64,000 bases of DNA from Aliirhizobium smilacinae (GCF_006335145.1 NZ_VDMN01000002.1:558001-622000), one strand, 5' to 3'. Counted from the first letter of the stretch, positions 43,734-52,559 are shown. Program-made: numbers and translations. The notes: generated by a model not told the origin, from the letters alone.

Positions 43734-44612
43734 TCAGCCCTTCGTGCCGGACATGGCAATGCCCTCGACGATCTTGCGCTGGAAGATCAGGAAGAAGACC
43801 AGCGGCGGCAGTGCTGCCAGCAGGTTTGCCGTCATGACCACGTCGACCGTCTGGTGGGAGTAGGGGGAATTGAACAGGCCCACCACCTGACCGACGGTGT
43901 AGAGTTCCGGATTGGGCGCCACGATCAGCGGCCAGATGAAATTGCCCCAGGTCTTCATGAAGGTCAGGATTGCCAGCGTCACGAGCGCATTCTTCGACAG
44001 AGGCAGTGCAATATAGCGGTAAAGCTGAAAGTGGCTGGCGCCGTCGAGGCGGGCTGCCTCCAGCATCTCTTTCGGCAATGTCTTCATGAACTGGATCAGC
44101 ATGAAGAGACCGAAGGCGGATGCCAGGCCGGGGACGACCAACCCCTGCATCGTGTTCAGCCAGCCGATTTCAGCTGTCAGCAGGTAGGTCGGAATGATGG
44201 TGACGGCAGTCGGCACCATCAGCGACAGCATGACGACCGCAAACATCAGGCGCTTGCCGGGAAAGTTGAACAGCGCGAACTCGAAGGCTGCCATCGAACC
44301 GATCAGCAGCACGCCGACGATGGTCAGCAGGCTGTAGGTTATCGAAACATAGTAGGCTTTCAGGTAGTCGGTTTCGCGCATGATCATCATGATCTTGCCG
44401 AAGCCGGCACTGAACGACGTCGGGTAAAGCCTCGGGTTGAGCGAGACCGGGGTACCGGGTTCGGAAAAGACGACGTTGATCATCCACCAGATCGGGAATA
44501 CGGCAACGATGGCCACGCAGATGGCAACAACCCATTTCAGCACTGCCCAGGGGGAAATCGTCAGGGCGATCGACCGGGTGGCAGGCGCTTCGGCAATAGC
44601 GTCGATGGTCAT
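43734..44612 (-). CDS. ABC sugar transporter permease (MalG-like)
   Basis: 292 residues. After an N-terminal tail of about 25 residues come six helices. The EAA loop is LEAARLDGASHFQLYRYIAL at about residue 190, and the protein ends in GIAMSGTKG as MalG-type permeases do. Its start overlaps the stop of the preceding permease by 4 bases. Confidence 0.9.
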   Translation of the reverse strand: MTIDAIAEAPATRSIALTISPWAVLKWVVAICVAIVAVFPIWWMINVVFSEPGTPVSLNPRLYPTSFSAGFGKIMMIMRETDYLKAYYVSITYSLLTIVGVLLIGSMAAFEFALFNFPGKRLMFAVVMLSLMVPTAVTIIPTYLLTAEIGWLNTMQGLVVPGLASAFGLFMLIQFMKTLPKEMLEAARLDGASHFQLYRYIALPLSKNALVTLAILTFMKTWGNFIWPLIVAPNPELYTVGQVVGLFNSPYSHQTVDVVMTANLLAALPPLVFFLIFQRKIVEGIAMSGTKG

Positions 44613-45496
44613 TGATCATACCCTTTCCTGCGAAAGACGAACATTGCGGCGGTGAACAGAATAATGATCGCCGTCAGGATGAAGCCGTAGGCAGAGGCCT
44701 GGCCGAACTTGAGCGCACCGAAACCGCGCCCCATCATGTCCATGACCGGGAAAAGCAGCGCATTGGAGCGGCCGCCATAGCTGGCGAACGAAGAGCCAGT
44801 GAGCAGCCACGGCACGTCGAAAACCTGCAGTGCGGAGATTACGCCATAGGTCGCGACGAAAAAAAGCACCGGATAGAGCATCGGCACCGTCACGTAGCGG
44901 ACCTGCTGAAGCGGGCTGGCTCCATCCAGGCGTGCGGCTTCATAGACGTCGGTCGGGATATTCTTCAATCCGGCAAGTATGATCACCATGTTGAAGCCTG
45001 CGGATACCCATACATCGACGGCAATCAGCGCGTAGAGCATGCTGCCCGTGTCGTTGAGAAAGCTCACGGAGGGAAGTCCGAACCAGCCGAGCAGCATGTT
45101 CAGCAAACCGAAGTTCGGCGTGTAGATCCAGCGCCAGACGGTCGCTGCAAGGAATGCCGGAAGCACGACCGGCATGAAGAAGGCGCTGCGGAAGATGTTC
45201 GACCATGTGCCCTTGAAGCTGTCTACCAGCAGGGCAAGACAGAATGCGACGAAGATACCGAGCGGTACGGTGATGACGATGTAGGTTGCGAGGTTCCACA
45301 TCGCCTTTTTGAAATCGCGCGAGGTGATGATCCGCGTGTAATTGTCGATGCCGACAAAGCGGGCGGTCGTCGTCGCGTTCCAGTCGTGGAAACTGTAAAA
45401 GAAGCCGCTGGCAATCGGGTAAAGAAAAAAGACGGCAAACAGCAACATGAATGGCAGGACCATCATGTAATGGGGGATGTGTTTCTTGGCGATCAT
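44609..45496 (-). CDS. ABC sugar transporter permease (MalF-like)
   Basis: 295 residues from ATG 45496, which has a good GAGGTG ribosome site; an in-frame extension to 45556 is unlikely. Six helices are expected, and the EAA loop is YEAARLDGASPLQQVRYVTV at about residue 190. It pairs with the next permease. A 66-base gap separates it from the binding protein gene. Confidence 0.9.
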   Translation of the reverse strand: MIAKKHIPHYMMVLPFMLLFAVFFLYPIASGFFYSFHDWNATTTARFVGIDNYTRIITSRDFKKAMWNLATYIVITVPLGIFVAFCLALLVDSFKGTWSNIFRSAFFMPVVLPAFLAATVWRWIYTPNFGLLNMLLGWFGLPSVSFLNDTGSMLYALIAVDVWVSAGFNMVIILAGLKNIPTDVYEAARLDGASPLQQVRYVTVPMLYPVLFFVATYGVISALQVFDVPWLLTGSSFASYGGRSNALLFPVMDMMGRGFGALKFGQASAYGFILTAIIILFTAAMFVFRRKGYDQ

Positions 45497-45562
45497 CGGG
45501 GCACCTCGCTGAACCAGGCATGGCCGACCCGGATGGACCGGCCATGTGCTAAGCAAACCAGA

Positions 45563-46831
45563 TCAATTGCTGGCGATGCAGTCGTTCAGTTGCTCGACAA
45601 GGTCCTTGGCGCCTTCATCGGGTGTCATGTCGCCATCGGCGACGGCAGCCGCGTTGTCGGTGACGATCGACTTGTAGCAGTTGGGATAGGCGCCGACGAA
45701 ATAGGGCGGCTGGACTTCAAGCGCGTATTTTACCGCTTCGACCGATTTCGCGACGAGGGGCAGTGATGTCACTTCCGGATCGGCCATCGCCGCCGCGTTG
45801 CCATTGTATCGCGAAAGCAGCTTGGCCCAGCGGAGCATCTGCTTCTTCTCGGCGATATAGGATGCGAACTGCCAGGATATATCGGCATTCTTGCCTGGCG
45901 CCACCGACAGGATTTCATAGCTCTTGACGCCGCCATGATCGCCCTCCTTTGCGGCGGGAACGAGGACGAAGTCGTATTTCAGGCCGGAATCCTTTGCTGC
46001 CTGTCCATAGGTAGGATCAACCCAGGGACCGACAACATGAAAGGCGAGCTGGTTGGTGATGAACAGGTCCTTGGTCGCCTGGTCGTTGCGGCTCGTACCG
46101 CTGGTCAGCGGCGCCATGTCGACGAGAAGCTGCAATGCCTTGGCGTAACTCTCCGGCTTGACCAGCGTTTTCTTGGTGGCGAAGTCGATGCCCCAATCGC
46201 TGTCGGGCCCAACTATGGCGTAGGTGCTGGCGACCGAATTGAAGACCTGGGTCTGGTCGGGCATCGCGAACTTGCCGGCGGCCTTAACCTTCTTCATCTG
46301 GTCGAGCCATTCGGCCCAATCCTTGGGAGGATTGGTGGTGTCGATACCGGCTTCCTTCAGCACCGTCAGATTGCGGAACATGATCTCACCGAAACCGGTA
46401 TAGGGCAGGCAATACATCGTATCGGGTTTCGGCATGCAGCTTGCGATCGCCGACGTGTCGAATTGATCACGATAGGATTGCGGCATCGCCATCCACCTGA
46501 AATAGATATTGTCGAGGGCGCCAGCCTCGACGAGCTGTGCTCCGGCGGCAAGGCCATTCATGAACACATCCGGCAGGTTGCCGCTTGCGGCACCGGTTAC
46601 CTGACCTGTCGTCAGATCATCGTCGCCCTTGCCCGATATGCTGATCTTGACGCCCGGATGGGCGGCTTCGAATTCCGCGATGAATTCCTGCTGGAGCTTG
46701 AGAGCTTCGCCCTGCGCGAAGTCCGAATAGACCCAGTACTGCAAAGTCACCGGCGTCTGCGCTTTCGCAGTACCGGCGATAAGGGATAATGCGAAGAAAC
46801 TGCACCCTGCGAGAAGTCGTACGGCACCCAT
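45563..46831 (-). CDS. ABC sugar transporter substrate-binding protein (family 1)
   Basis: 422 residues from ATG 46831 (GGAGGG upstream). Signal peptide about 1-24 (cut near TAKAQT), then VTLQYWVYSDFAQGEALKLQ and the family 1 pattern. Several cysteines are present in the mature part (SCMPKPDTMYCLPY, NCYKSI, NDCIAS), unusual for a periplasmic receptor but able to form disulfides. It is first in the operon with the two permeases, UgpC ATPase, kinase and double-SIS gene, so the substrate is probably GlcNAc or a GlcNAc-containing oligomer. Confidence 0.92.
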   Translation of the reverse strand: MGAVRLLAGCSFFALSLIAGTAKAQTPVTLQYWVYSDFAQGEALKLQQEFIAEFEAAHPGVKISISGKGDDDLTTGQVTGAASGNLPDVFMNGLAAGAQLVEAGALDNIYFRWMAMPQSYRDQFDTSAIASCMPKPDTMYCLPYTGFGEIMFRNLTVLKEAGIDTTNPPKDWAEWLDQMKKVKAAGKFAMPDQTQVFNSVASTYAIVGPDSDWGIDFATKKTLVKPESYAKALQLLVDMAPLTSGTSRNDQATKDLFITNQLAFHVVGPWVDPTYGQAAKDSGLKYDFVLVPAAKEGDHGGVKSYEILSVAPGKNADISWQFASYIAEKKQMLRWAKLLSRYNGNAAAMADPEVTSLPLVAKSVEAVKYALEVQPPYFVGAYPNCYKSIVTDNAAAVADGDMTPDEGAKDLVEQLNDCIASN

Positions 46832-46918
46832 GGTAACCCTCCGAATATGGCTGATTTCGCTGTTCCAGATACGGGATGCGTCACGAAAGCCGGAACGTCC
46901 CGTTTGTTTTTTGATTAT

Positions 46919-46933
46919 GTTACGTAGCCTAAC
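46919..46933. promoter_or_regulatory. Candidate ROK-regulator site before the transporter operon
   Basis: GTTA at 46919-46922 and TAAC at 46930-46933 form an inverted repeat with a 7-base spacer, about 90 bases before the binding-protein start in an AT-rich stretch. Position fits an operator for the adjacent ROK protein; short and unproven. Confidence 0.3.
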
Positions 46934-47050
46934 AAACAAATTCAGATGCGCAATCGCTTTTTTGCTGACGATGTCAAATTGGCGTGTGTCATCACTCCGC
47001 GCGGATGCTGCGGCCTCTATCTTGTGTCGTGAGTATGGTTCGCTAAAGGG

Positions 47051-48262
47051 CTATTCCGGGCTCTCGCCGATAAGCAGATTGCAGGCATGCTCAGCTGCAA
47101 GCTTTTCTATGCCAAGCACCGTCGCGTCCGCTCCGAGCGTGCTGGACTGGATCTCTGTCGGATAACTGAGACGATTGGCCATTTCCCGCACATGCGGAAG
47201 GATGAGCGGGCTTGTGCCGATGCCTCCGCCCAGGACGACGAGGCCTGGATCGACGATACTGATGCAGGTTGCGACGACAGCGCCGATGTCGCCTGCATGC
47301 CGCTCGACCGCAGCATTGGCCGATTCGTTGCCGTCCTTGGCCAGTGTCAGCAAATGTGCCGTATCCTGCGGCGCCGTTCCCGCATCGGCTGGCCAAGCCT
47401 GGTGAACACGCGCCATCAGCGCTTCGGAGCCGAGATAATATTCAAGCTCCGCCGCATTAGCGGGCAGGGCGTTCGGTCCGAATGGGAAGGCGATATGACT
47501 GATTTCGCCGGCGGCACCGTTTCTCCCCTGCAGAAGCTGGCCACGCAGCACGATGCCCATGCCGATTTTCAAACCGACCTGGACATAGGCGAAGTCCTGC
47601 CTTCCCTTGGCAATGCCGTGGCTGTGTTCGGCAATCGCTGCGCAATTCACGTTATTCTCGAGAACGACCGGGATATCGGATGGCGGAGTGAAATGGCTGA
47701 ATATCTGTTCCTGCCGGGTCATCCTGGCATCGCCGTCATCGGCGACAACACGCGATGGCAACGCGATCCCGATGGCACGGAGCGGACCCCATGTTTTCTC
47801 CGTCAATTGACGCGATGCTTCGATTTCCTCGGCAACCGCAACGCTGATTTCGTCCCCGAGATACCTCTGGCTCGACGATAACCGGTAGGTGCGATGATGG
47901 AGCAGGCGGCGATCGAGCGTCGATACGCGCAGACGAACATGCGTGGAGCCGGCATCGACGGAAATGATATGGCCGGCATTTTCTCCCAGCCGGTACATCG
48001 CTGCCTTGCGACCGACGGCCCCTTGAATCTCGCCGATCTTTTCCACGTAACCGAACCGGTCGAGTTCTGCCATGGACGACGACATCGTCGGACGTGAAAG
48101 GCCAAGCGCTTCGCAGAGTTGGGGACGGGTCGCCTGCCCTTCGGAGAACAGCATACGGAACACCGCACGTGCGCTCGAAGTGAAACCGTTGCGGCCGACC
48201 TGACCAGATACTCCAGCGACTTTCAAACGATACCCCTCAAGAAATGTAAAGCTGCTTGACAA
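47051..48262 (-). CDS. ROK family transcriptional regulator
   Basis: 403 residues. A winged helix-turn-helix at about 30-85 (EGQATRPQLCEALGLSRPTM, then SSSMAELDRFGYVEKIG) is followed by the ROK/ASKHA domain (about 92-395; HIISVDAGSTHVRLRVSTLD). The expected ROK zinc cluster after GAAGEISH is missing: the region FPFGPNALPANAAELEYYLG has no cysteines. It is placed just upstream of the third importer operon on the same strand and should repress or activate it in response to a free amino sugar. Confidence 0.88.
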   Translation of the reverse strand: MSSSFTFLEGYRLKVAGVSGQVGRNGFTSSARAVFRMLFSEGQATRPQLCEALGLSRPTMSSSMAELDRFGYVEKIGEIQGAVGRKAAMYRLGENAGHIISVDAGSTHVRLRVSTLDRRLLHHRTYRLSSSQRYLGDEISVAVAEEIEASRQLTEKTWGPLRAIGIALPSRVVADDGDARMTRQEQIFSHFTPPSDIPVVLENNVNCAAIAEHSHGIAKGRQDFAYVQVGLKIGMGIVLRGQLLQGRNGAAGEISHIAFPFGPNALPANAAELEYYLGSEALMARVHQAWPADAGTAPQDTAHLLTLAKDGNESANAAVERHAGDIGAVVATCISIVDPGLVVLGGGIGTSPLILPHVREMANRLSYPTEIQSSTLGADATVLGIEKLAAEHACNLLIGESPE

Positions 48263-48585
48263 ATAGCTATATGATCCGATTGCTTATAGCAATTCAGCGA
48301 TCACAAGGCGAGTGCATGGAGGATAGATGCGCCATCGCTACTGGTGTCGAGGGTATCGAGACGCAAGCGCTTTTCGCAGCGCTCCATGGCATTCGGTCAT
48401 GATGGCGAATAGATCCCCAATCAAGCCGAGGCCGTGGGTTTCAGGCTGCAGGCCTATGCGACCCCCTGTCTCGCCAGCCTCGTCACGAAGCATGACCAGC
48501 AGCCAAGAACGTTCATATGAGAAGAGATCTCAACCTCATCCTTGCTGCTATCGGCATGCGTACCAGACATGCCTAGATCGGACTG
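48263..48585. other. 323-base intergenic region between ROK and ftrC genes
   Basis: No supported gene. An inverted repeat (listed at 48266) lies at the left end beside the ROK start. A 28-codon frame at 48316-48402 with GGAGG inside it, and longer frames in other phases, show no recognisable family; the stretch may be a decayed gene. Confidence 0.4.
48266..48290. promoter_or_regulatory. Inverted repeat upstream of the ROK gene
   Basis: GCTATA at 48266-48271 and TATAGC at 48285-48290 are a perfect inverted repeat with a 13-base spacer, ending only 4 bases before the ROK start codon on the minus strand. A site for autoregulation is plausible. Confidence 0.35.
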
Positions 48586-49428
48586 CTAGCGTGGTGCGGT
48601 AGCGGAAAGAGAATTCTTGCGTGGCCGGTAAATAACGGCCAGCACGACGATCCAATAGCTGCAGAAGCCGATGAGTTCCATGAGGTTCGGTCGAGCGCGA
48701 TAGCCGGTCATCGATGCGAAGAAGCCGCCGGCAGTGGTGCCATCGGATAGGAGGAAGTTGGTATTCCAAAGCGCACGCGAAAGCCGCGGCAATATATCGA
48801 GGTTGATCAATCCGTCGACACCGGTCATCAGCAGGCCGCAGGCGAGAAACAGCAACACGATCTCGGAGATCCGAAAGAAAAGCCGCCACGAAATGACCCG
48901 GCTGCCGGTCATCAGCAAGGCATAGGTTATCGCTGCAAGCCCAAATCCGGTCAAACCGGCGAGGAGGCCTGCGGTCAGCGAGCCCAGAACGCCTGCAGAC
49001 AGGATGCCGTAGATGAACACGACCGTTTCGCTGCCTTCGCGGGCAACGGCGATGAGCGCCAGTGTGAAGACACCCCACCAGCTGCCTGCAGTAACCGCCC
49101 TGTTCATCGATCCCTCGAGCTCACTGCGCATCGAGCGACCGTGACGGCGCATCCAGAATACCATCTGCAGGATAAGCGCGGCGGCAAGCAGCGCGATCAC
49201 CGTCTGGTAAATGGTCTGGGTCTCGTCGGAAACGGCTTCACCAAGCCAGAGCAGAAGCGCTGCCAGCACAGCGGCAACACCGAGGCCAGCGATGGCACCG
49301 CCCCAAAGAAAACCGCGCGCGCGGCGGGTATCGATACTCCGGCCGACCAGCCAGGCATCAAGAATGCCGATTACCAGCAGAGCTTCGACGCTCTCGCGCC
49401 AGACGACAAAGGCAATGGACGCAAACAT
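48586..49428 (-). CDS. ftrC: FTR1 family iron permease (FtrC-like)
   Basis: 280 residues with seven expected helices. Two R-E-x-x-E iron-transfer motifs are present: WRESVEALLVIG at about residue 9 and AREGSETVVFIYG at about 128. These define the FTR1/EfeU permease group. Together with FtrA (P19), FtrB (cupredoxin) and FtrD (ferredoxin-like) it forms the FtrABCD ferrous/ferric iron uptake system known from Brucella and Bordetella. The gene is one base after ftrB and last in the operon. Confidence 0.9.
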   Translation of the reverse strand: MFASIAFVVWRESVEALLVIGILDAWLVGRSIDTRRARGFLWGGAIAGLGVAAVLAALLLWLGEAVSDETQTIYQTVIALLAAALILQMVFWMRRHGRSMRSELEGSMNRAVTAGSWWGVFTLALIAVAREGSETVVFIYGILSAGVLGSLTAGLLAGLTGFGLAAITYALLMTGSRVISWRLFFRISEIVLLFLACGLLMTGVDGLINLDILPRLSRALWNTNFLLSDGTTAGGFFASMTGYRARPNLMELIGFCSYWIVVLAVIYRPRKNSLSATAPR

Positions 49429-49429
49429 G

Positions 49430-49825
49430 TCAGCCCTTCGGAGGAACTGCGACCAGGATCGCGGGCGCGGCGTCCGGGTGGAAATCGTCGAAGAACGAAT
49501 ATTCCCCCGGATCGAGATATTTGATGACGATAAAGGTCGAGACTCCCGGCCCGATGACCTTTTCCTTGCTCAGCGGAATGCTTTCGAATTCCGCTGGCGT
49601 CTGACCGTGGTTGATCAATCGGATTTCGAAGCGTGTCTCGGCCGGCACCTCAAGACGCAATGGCGAAACTTCGCCATCGTTGAACGTAATGGTGAAGACC
49701 GGATCGTCTTCGGCGATTGCTGCAGCCGGTGAGACTATCGAAAAGGCCAGGAGCAGTGCCGTGGTGAGGCCAAGGCACTGCCCTTTGCGAATTTCGGGCC
49801 TGATATCGGGATGATCAGTAGCCAC
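49430..49825 (-). CDS. ftrB: Periplasmic cupredoxin-domain protein (FtrB-like)
   Basis: 131 residues if it starts at the GTG 49825, which overlaps the end of ftrA by 11 bases; longer in-frame starts (to 49912) lie wholly inside ftrA. A signal peptide (GLTTALLLAFSIVSPAAAIA) precedes a cupredoxin beta-barrel: FTITFNDGEVSPLRLEVPAE and LDPGEYSFFDDFHPDAAPA. In Bordetella and Brucella FtrB is thought to oxidise ferrous iron, using copper, before uptake by FtrC. The usual type 1 copper ligands (Cys, Met) are not obvious here; a His lies near the C-terminus. Confidence 0.82.
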   Translation of the reverse strand: MATDHPDIRPEIRKGQCLGLTTALLLAFSIVSPAAAIAEDDPVFTITFNDGEVSPLRLEVPAETRFEIRLINHGQTPAEFESIPLSKEKVIGPGVSTFIVIKYLDPGEYSFFDDFHPDAAPAILVAVPPKG

Positions 49826-50366
49826 CCTTTTTGCCCACGCCCGTGAAGGTAAAGTCATAGCTGGTCTCGAACGGTTCGAACCATTTGGCGACGCCGGTTT
49901 CATCATCGACATGGCGGCCGAACATCATGCCGTCTGGCGGTGCGATCTTGAACACGAGGCGATATTCGCCGGGACCGTCAAGCTTGACGTTGTCGCCGTA
50001 ATGCGGACCGTCCGAGGCAACCATCGGCATCAGCGGACCTTCCGACACAGCCGCACCACCCTTGGTCAGGACGTAGCTGATTGTAAGATCAGGCAGCCAG
50101 TCGCCGGTGGCAAAACCATTCTTATTGTCTCTGGTTGCGTGGATATCGGCCTCCAGATGTACGTCCGAGTCTGCTGCCGCGCGCATCATATGGGCGGGCT
50201 CCATCAGGATCGGCTGCAGATAGACCGCTGCGACCTCCATTCCACCGCCCTCTTGTGGCTCCCCGATCGGATATTCCAGAGCAGCCGCCGAACCGACGGA
50301 GAAGATCGTAGCAGCGGTGAAAGCGGCCGGCAGAAGAGTCGCCTTGAATATATGTTTTTCGCGCAT
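49815..50366 (-). CDS. ftrA: Periplasmic iron-binding protein, P19/FtrA type
   Basis: 183 residues from ATG 50366 (AAGGACC upstream). Signal peptide about 1-29 (cut near AAALEY), then the P19 domain: YPIGEPQEGGGMEVAAVYLQ, LMEPAHMMRAAADSDVHLEA and FATGDWLPDLTISYVL, with the Met/His residues that bind copper and iron in P19 of Campylobacter and FetP. It captures iron in the periplasm for FtrC. First gene of ftrABC; the divergent ftrD starts 231 bases away. Confidence 0.92.
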   Translation of the reverse strand: MREKHIFKATLLPAAFTAATIFSVGSAAALEYPIGEPQEGGGMEVAAVYLQPILMEPAHMMRAAADSDVHLEADIHATRDNKNGFATGDWLPDLTISYVLTKGGAAVSEGPLMPMVASDGPHYGDNVKLDGPGEYRLVFKIAPPDGMMFGRHVDDETGVAKWFEPFETSYDFTFTGVGKKGGY

Positions 50367-50597
50367 AACAGGTCCTTGTCTCGGCAATTATTGCTATCAG
50401 CATCCGCCCGGCACAATGTGGAGTCAAGTCTGAAAGTTTTTAATAACGCCATGAAATAAATGACAAAATTCAAATACTTCGGGTTCTTTACGTGCTAAAC
50501 ATGAGAGTGTTTATCTTGATTTTTGGGTTTTCTCATCCCGTCAAAAACGCACGGTCGTTTTGCGCGCAAAGGTTGCCAGAACGCCGAAAGAGATGAA

Positions 50598-52058
50598 ATG
50601 ACAGAGATTTACCGCCATCGTGATTTCGCTTCCGCGTCATCCTTTCAACCATTGCCGCCTGTGGCTTCCGAAGAGTTGCCGGAACGCTCGAGCTGGTTGA
50701 TCGGTCTGGAGGCATTTTTCGTGCAGACACGCCCGTATTTCTGGATCATCCAGGGCGTGATGTTTCTCCTCTTCCTGCTGGTGCTTGGCCTGCCGCTCCT
50801 GCTGCCGGATCCACCGGCTGAAACGACCCCGCTGTCGAATGCAACGCTGGCGCTGCAATATCTGCTCTGGGGCATCTGGTTTCCGTTGGTCTTTCTTTCC
50901 GTCATCGTCTTCGGCCGGATCTGGTGCGGCCTTCTCTGCCCAATGGGCGCCGCCTCCGAGCTTGCCAATCGTTACGGGCTGCAGCGCAGGATACCGGCAT
51001 GGATACGCTGGGAGGGAACGCCTGCGCTCAGCTTCATCGTCATGACCCTTTACGGCCAGACGATCGGCGTGCGCGATCACCCGGAGGCCTCCGCCGGGCT
51101 CTTCGGCGGAACCATGCTGCTGGCAATCGCGATCGGTGGCCTATATGGCCGGAAGAAACGGGTCTGGTGCAGGCATCTGTGCCCGATCGGTCGGGTGCTC
51201 GGGCTTTATTCCCGCCTTGGCGCGGTGCAGTTCACGCCGAAAATCCGGTTGCCGGGGGGAGATGCGTACAGCCAGAAAGGCGCCTGCCCGACCATGATCG
51301 ATCTGCCGCGCAAAAGCGAAAGCCGGCATTGCATCGAATGTTTTCGCTGCGTTCACCCTCAGGCGGCTGGCAGCGTCCGACTGGATCTCCGCCGGCCGGG
51401 CCGCGAGATCGAAGACATCCGCGACCATCGTGCCAACAAAGCGGAAGCATGGTTCCTGTTCATGGATACCGGCGTTGCACTTGGCGGATTTCTCTGGCTG
51501 GTGCTGCCGCAATACCAACAATGGCGGCAGGCTTTCGGGGTGTTCGCAATCGAACATCACTGGAAATGGGTTACCGCCATTGGCCCGTCATGGTTGATGA
51601 GCGTTCACCCGGCGCGCGCCGAGGTGTTCCGCTGGCTTGATTTCACGATGATCGTCTTCTTCATGCTGGCGGTCATGGCGATATTGACCGTCATTCTTGC
51701 CCTGCTGACTGCGATGAGCGCATTTCTGGCAAGGCGCGCGGGGGCGGATGGCCGCATCGGCCAGCTGTTCACCGAACTCGGCTATCAATATGCCCCAATC
51801 GCACTCATCAGCCTGATCATTGGGCTCGGAGCGGAGTTGCTTGAGCCGCTGCGGTATACGGCCCTGGGCGCAAGCGGCGCAGGTGCGATCCGAGGTGGCC
51901 TGTTTCTTATGGGCCTGGCGTGGAGCGTCTGGCTTGGCATAAAGATTCTCGAGCGACAGAATGTCGCTCCGCGTCGACGTTTTCTGCCGTTGCTTCCCGG
52001 CATTGCCGGCAGCCTTTTCGTCGGGCTCGGCTGGTGGCCGGCGATCATCGGGCTTTAA
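50598..52058 (+). CDS. ftrD: Membrane ferredoxin-like 4Fe-4S protein (FtrD-like)
   Basis: 486 residues from ATG 50598 (AAAGAGA upstream); frames extend back to 50523. It has eight or so membrane helices and NapH/CcoG-like iron-sulfur sites: RIWCGLLCPMGAASEL at about 117, RVWCRHLCPIGRVLGL at about 196, and the HCIECFRCVHP cluster near 250. FtrD proteins are believed to pass electrons needed for iron uptake by FtrC. In Brucella and Bordetella ftrD ends the ftrABCD operon; here it is divergent from ftrABC, an unusual split. Confidence 0.88.
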   Translation: MTEIYRHRDFASASSFQPLPPVASEELPERSSWLIGLEAFFVQTRPYFWIIQGVMFLLFLLVLGLPLLLPDPPAETTPLSNATLALQYLLWGIWFPLVFLSVIVFGRIWCGLLCPMGAASELANRYGLQRRIPAWIRWEGTPALSFIVMTLYGQTIGVRDHPEASAGLFGGTMLLAIAIGGLYGRKKRVWCRHLCPIGRVLGLYSRLGAVQFTPKIRLPGGDAYSQKGACPTMIDLPRKSESRHCIECFRCVHPQAAGSVRLDLRRPGREIEDIRDHRANKAEAWFLFMDTGVALGGFLWLVLPQYQQWRQAFGVFAIEHHWKWVTAIGPSWLMSVHPARAEVFRWLDFTMIVFFMLAVMAILTVILALLTAMSAFLARRAGADGRIGQLFTELGYQYAPIALISLIIGLGAELLEPLRYTALGASGAGAIRGGLFLMGLAWSVWLGIKILERQNVAPRRRFLPLLPGIAGSLFVGLGWWPAIIGL

Positions 52059-52559
52059 CCGACGATATTGTCGCCGCATCCAACCGGTGCAAACTTTCCT
52101 GACACGGCGATACACCGGCAAAGCGCCCGCTCTTTAAGCTTCCTTATCGATCAGTGCCGCCACAGCTTCGTCATGTCGGCATTGGTGTGCGCGGCTGGTG
52201 ATAGCCTCGAGCCAGCAATGATTAGACGACATCAAGTGTTGCGCCCGGTGGCTGATCGCAAGTCGTGTAACTCCGGTGCGTCGGGGATCGCCAGCGCTGA
52301 TGGAAAGCCAAGTGCAGCACGTTGAAGATATTCCATCGGTTCCTACAAAAATCCGGAAACTTACAATACTGGATAACTACGCTCAAGTTAGAGGAGGTGC
52401 CGGGGATGTCGGGACGATTTTTGCTTCTGGCTGGTTTCGAGACGAGGTCTCTAAACCGGTCCTGAGTAGGCTAAAGGCCGCATTTTCCCGCCAGACATCG
52501 GTTGCGGCATTCACTTTTCAAAACGCCATAACCGTCGGATCAACGATGGAAGATGAAAT
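52059..52559 (+). other. 501-base leader region of the siderophore receptor gene
   Basis: No recognised gene. An 88-95-codon frame (52276-52563) ends in a TGA that overlaps the receptor ATG (ATGA), but its translation has no family features, so it is probably fortuitous. A possible -10-like TACAAT lies at 52362-52367 and AGAGGAGG near 52391-52398. Iron-responsive sites (Fur, RirA or Irr boxes) were looked for but not clearly seen. Confidence 0.4.

Noticed and set aside
43692..45766. Long plus-strand frames (307 and 384 codons) across the minus-strand permease genes
   Set aside because: Both are antisense to permeases with clear EAA loops; the translations are charged and His/Gln-rich with no membrane helices.
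50388..50597. Search for Fur, RirA or Irr boxes between ftrA and ftrD
   Set aside because: AT-rich stretches with partial TGA/TCA symmetry were seen, but none matched a known iron box well enough to list.
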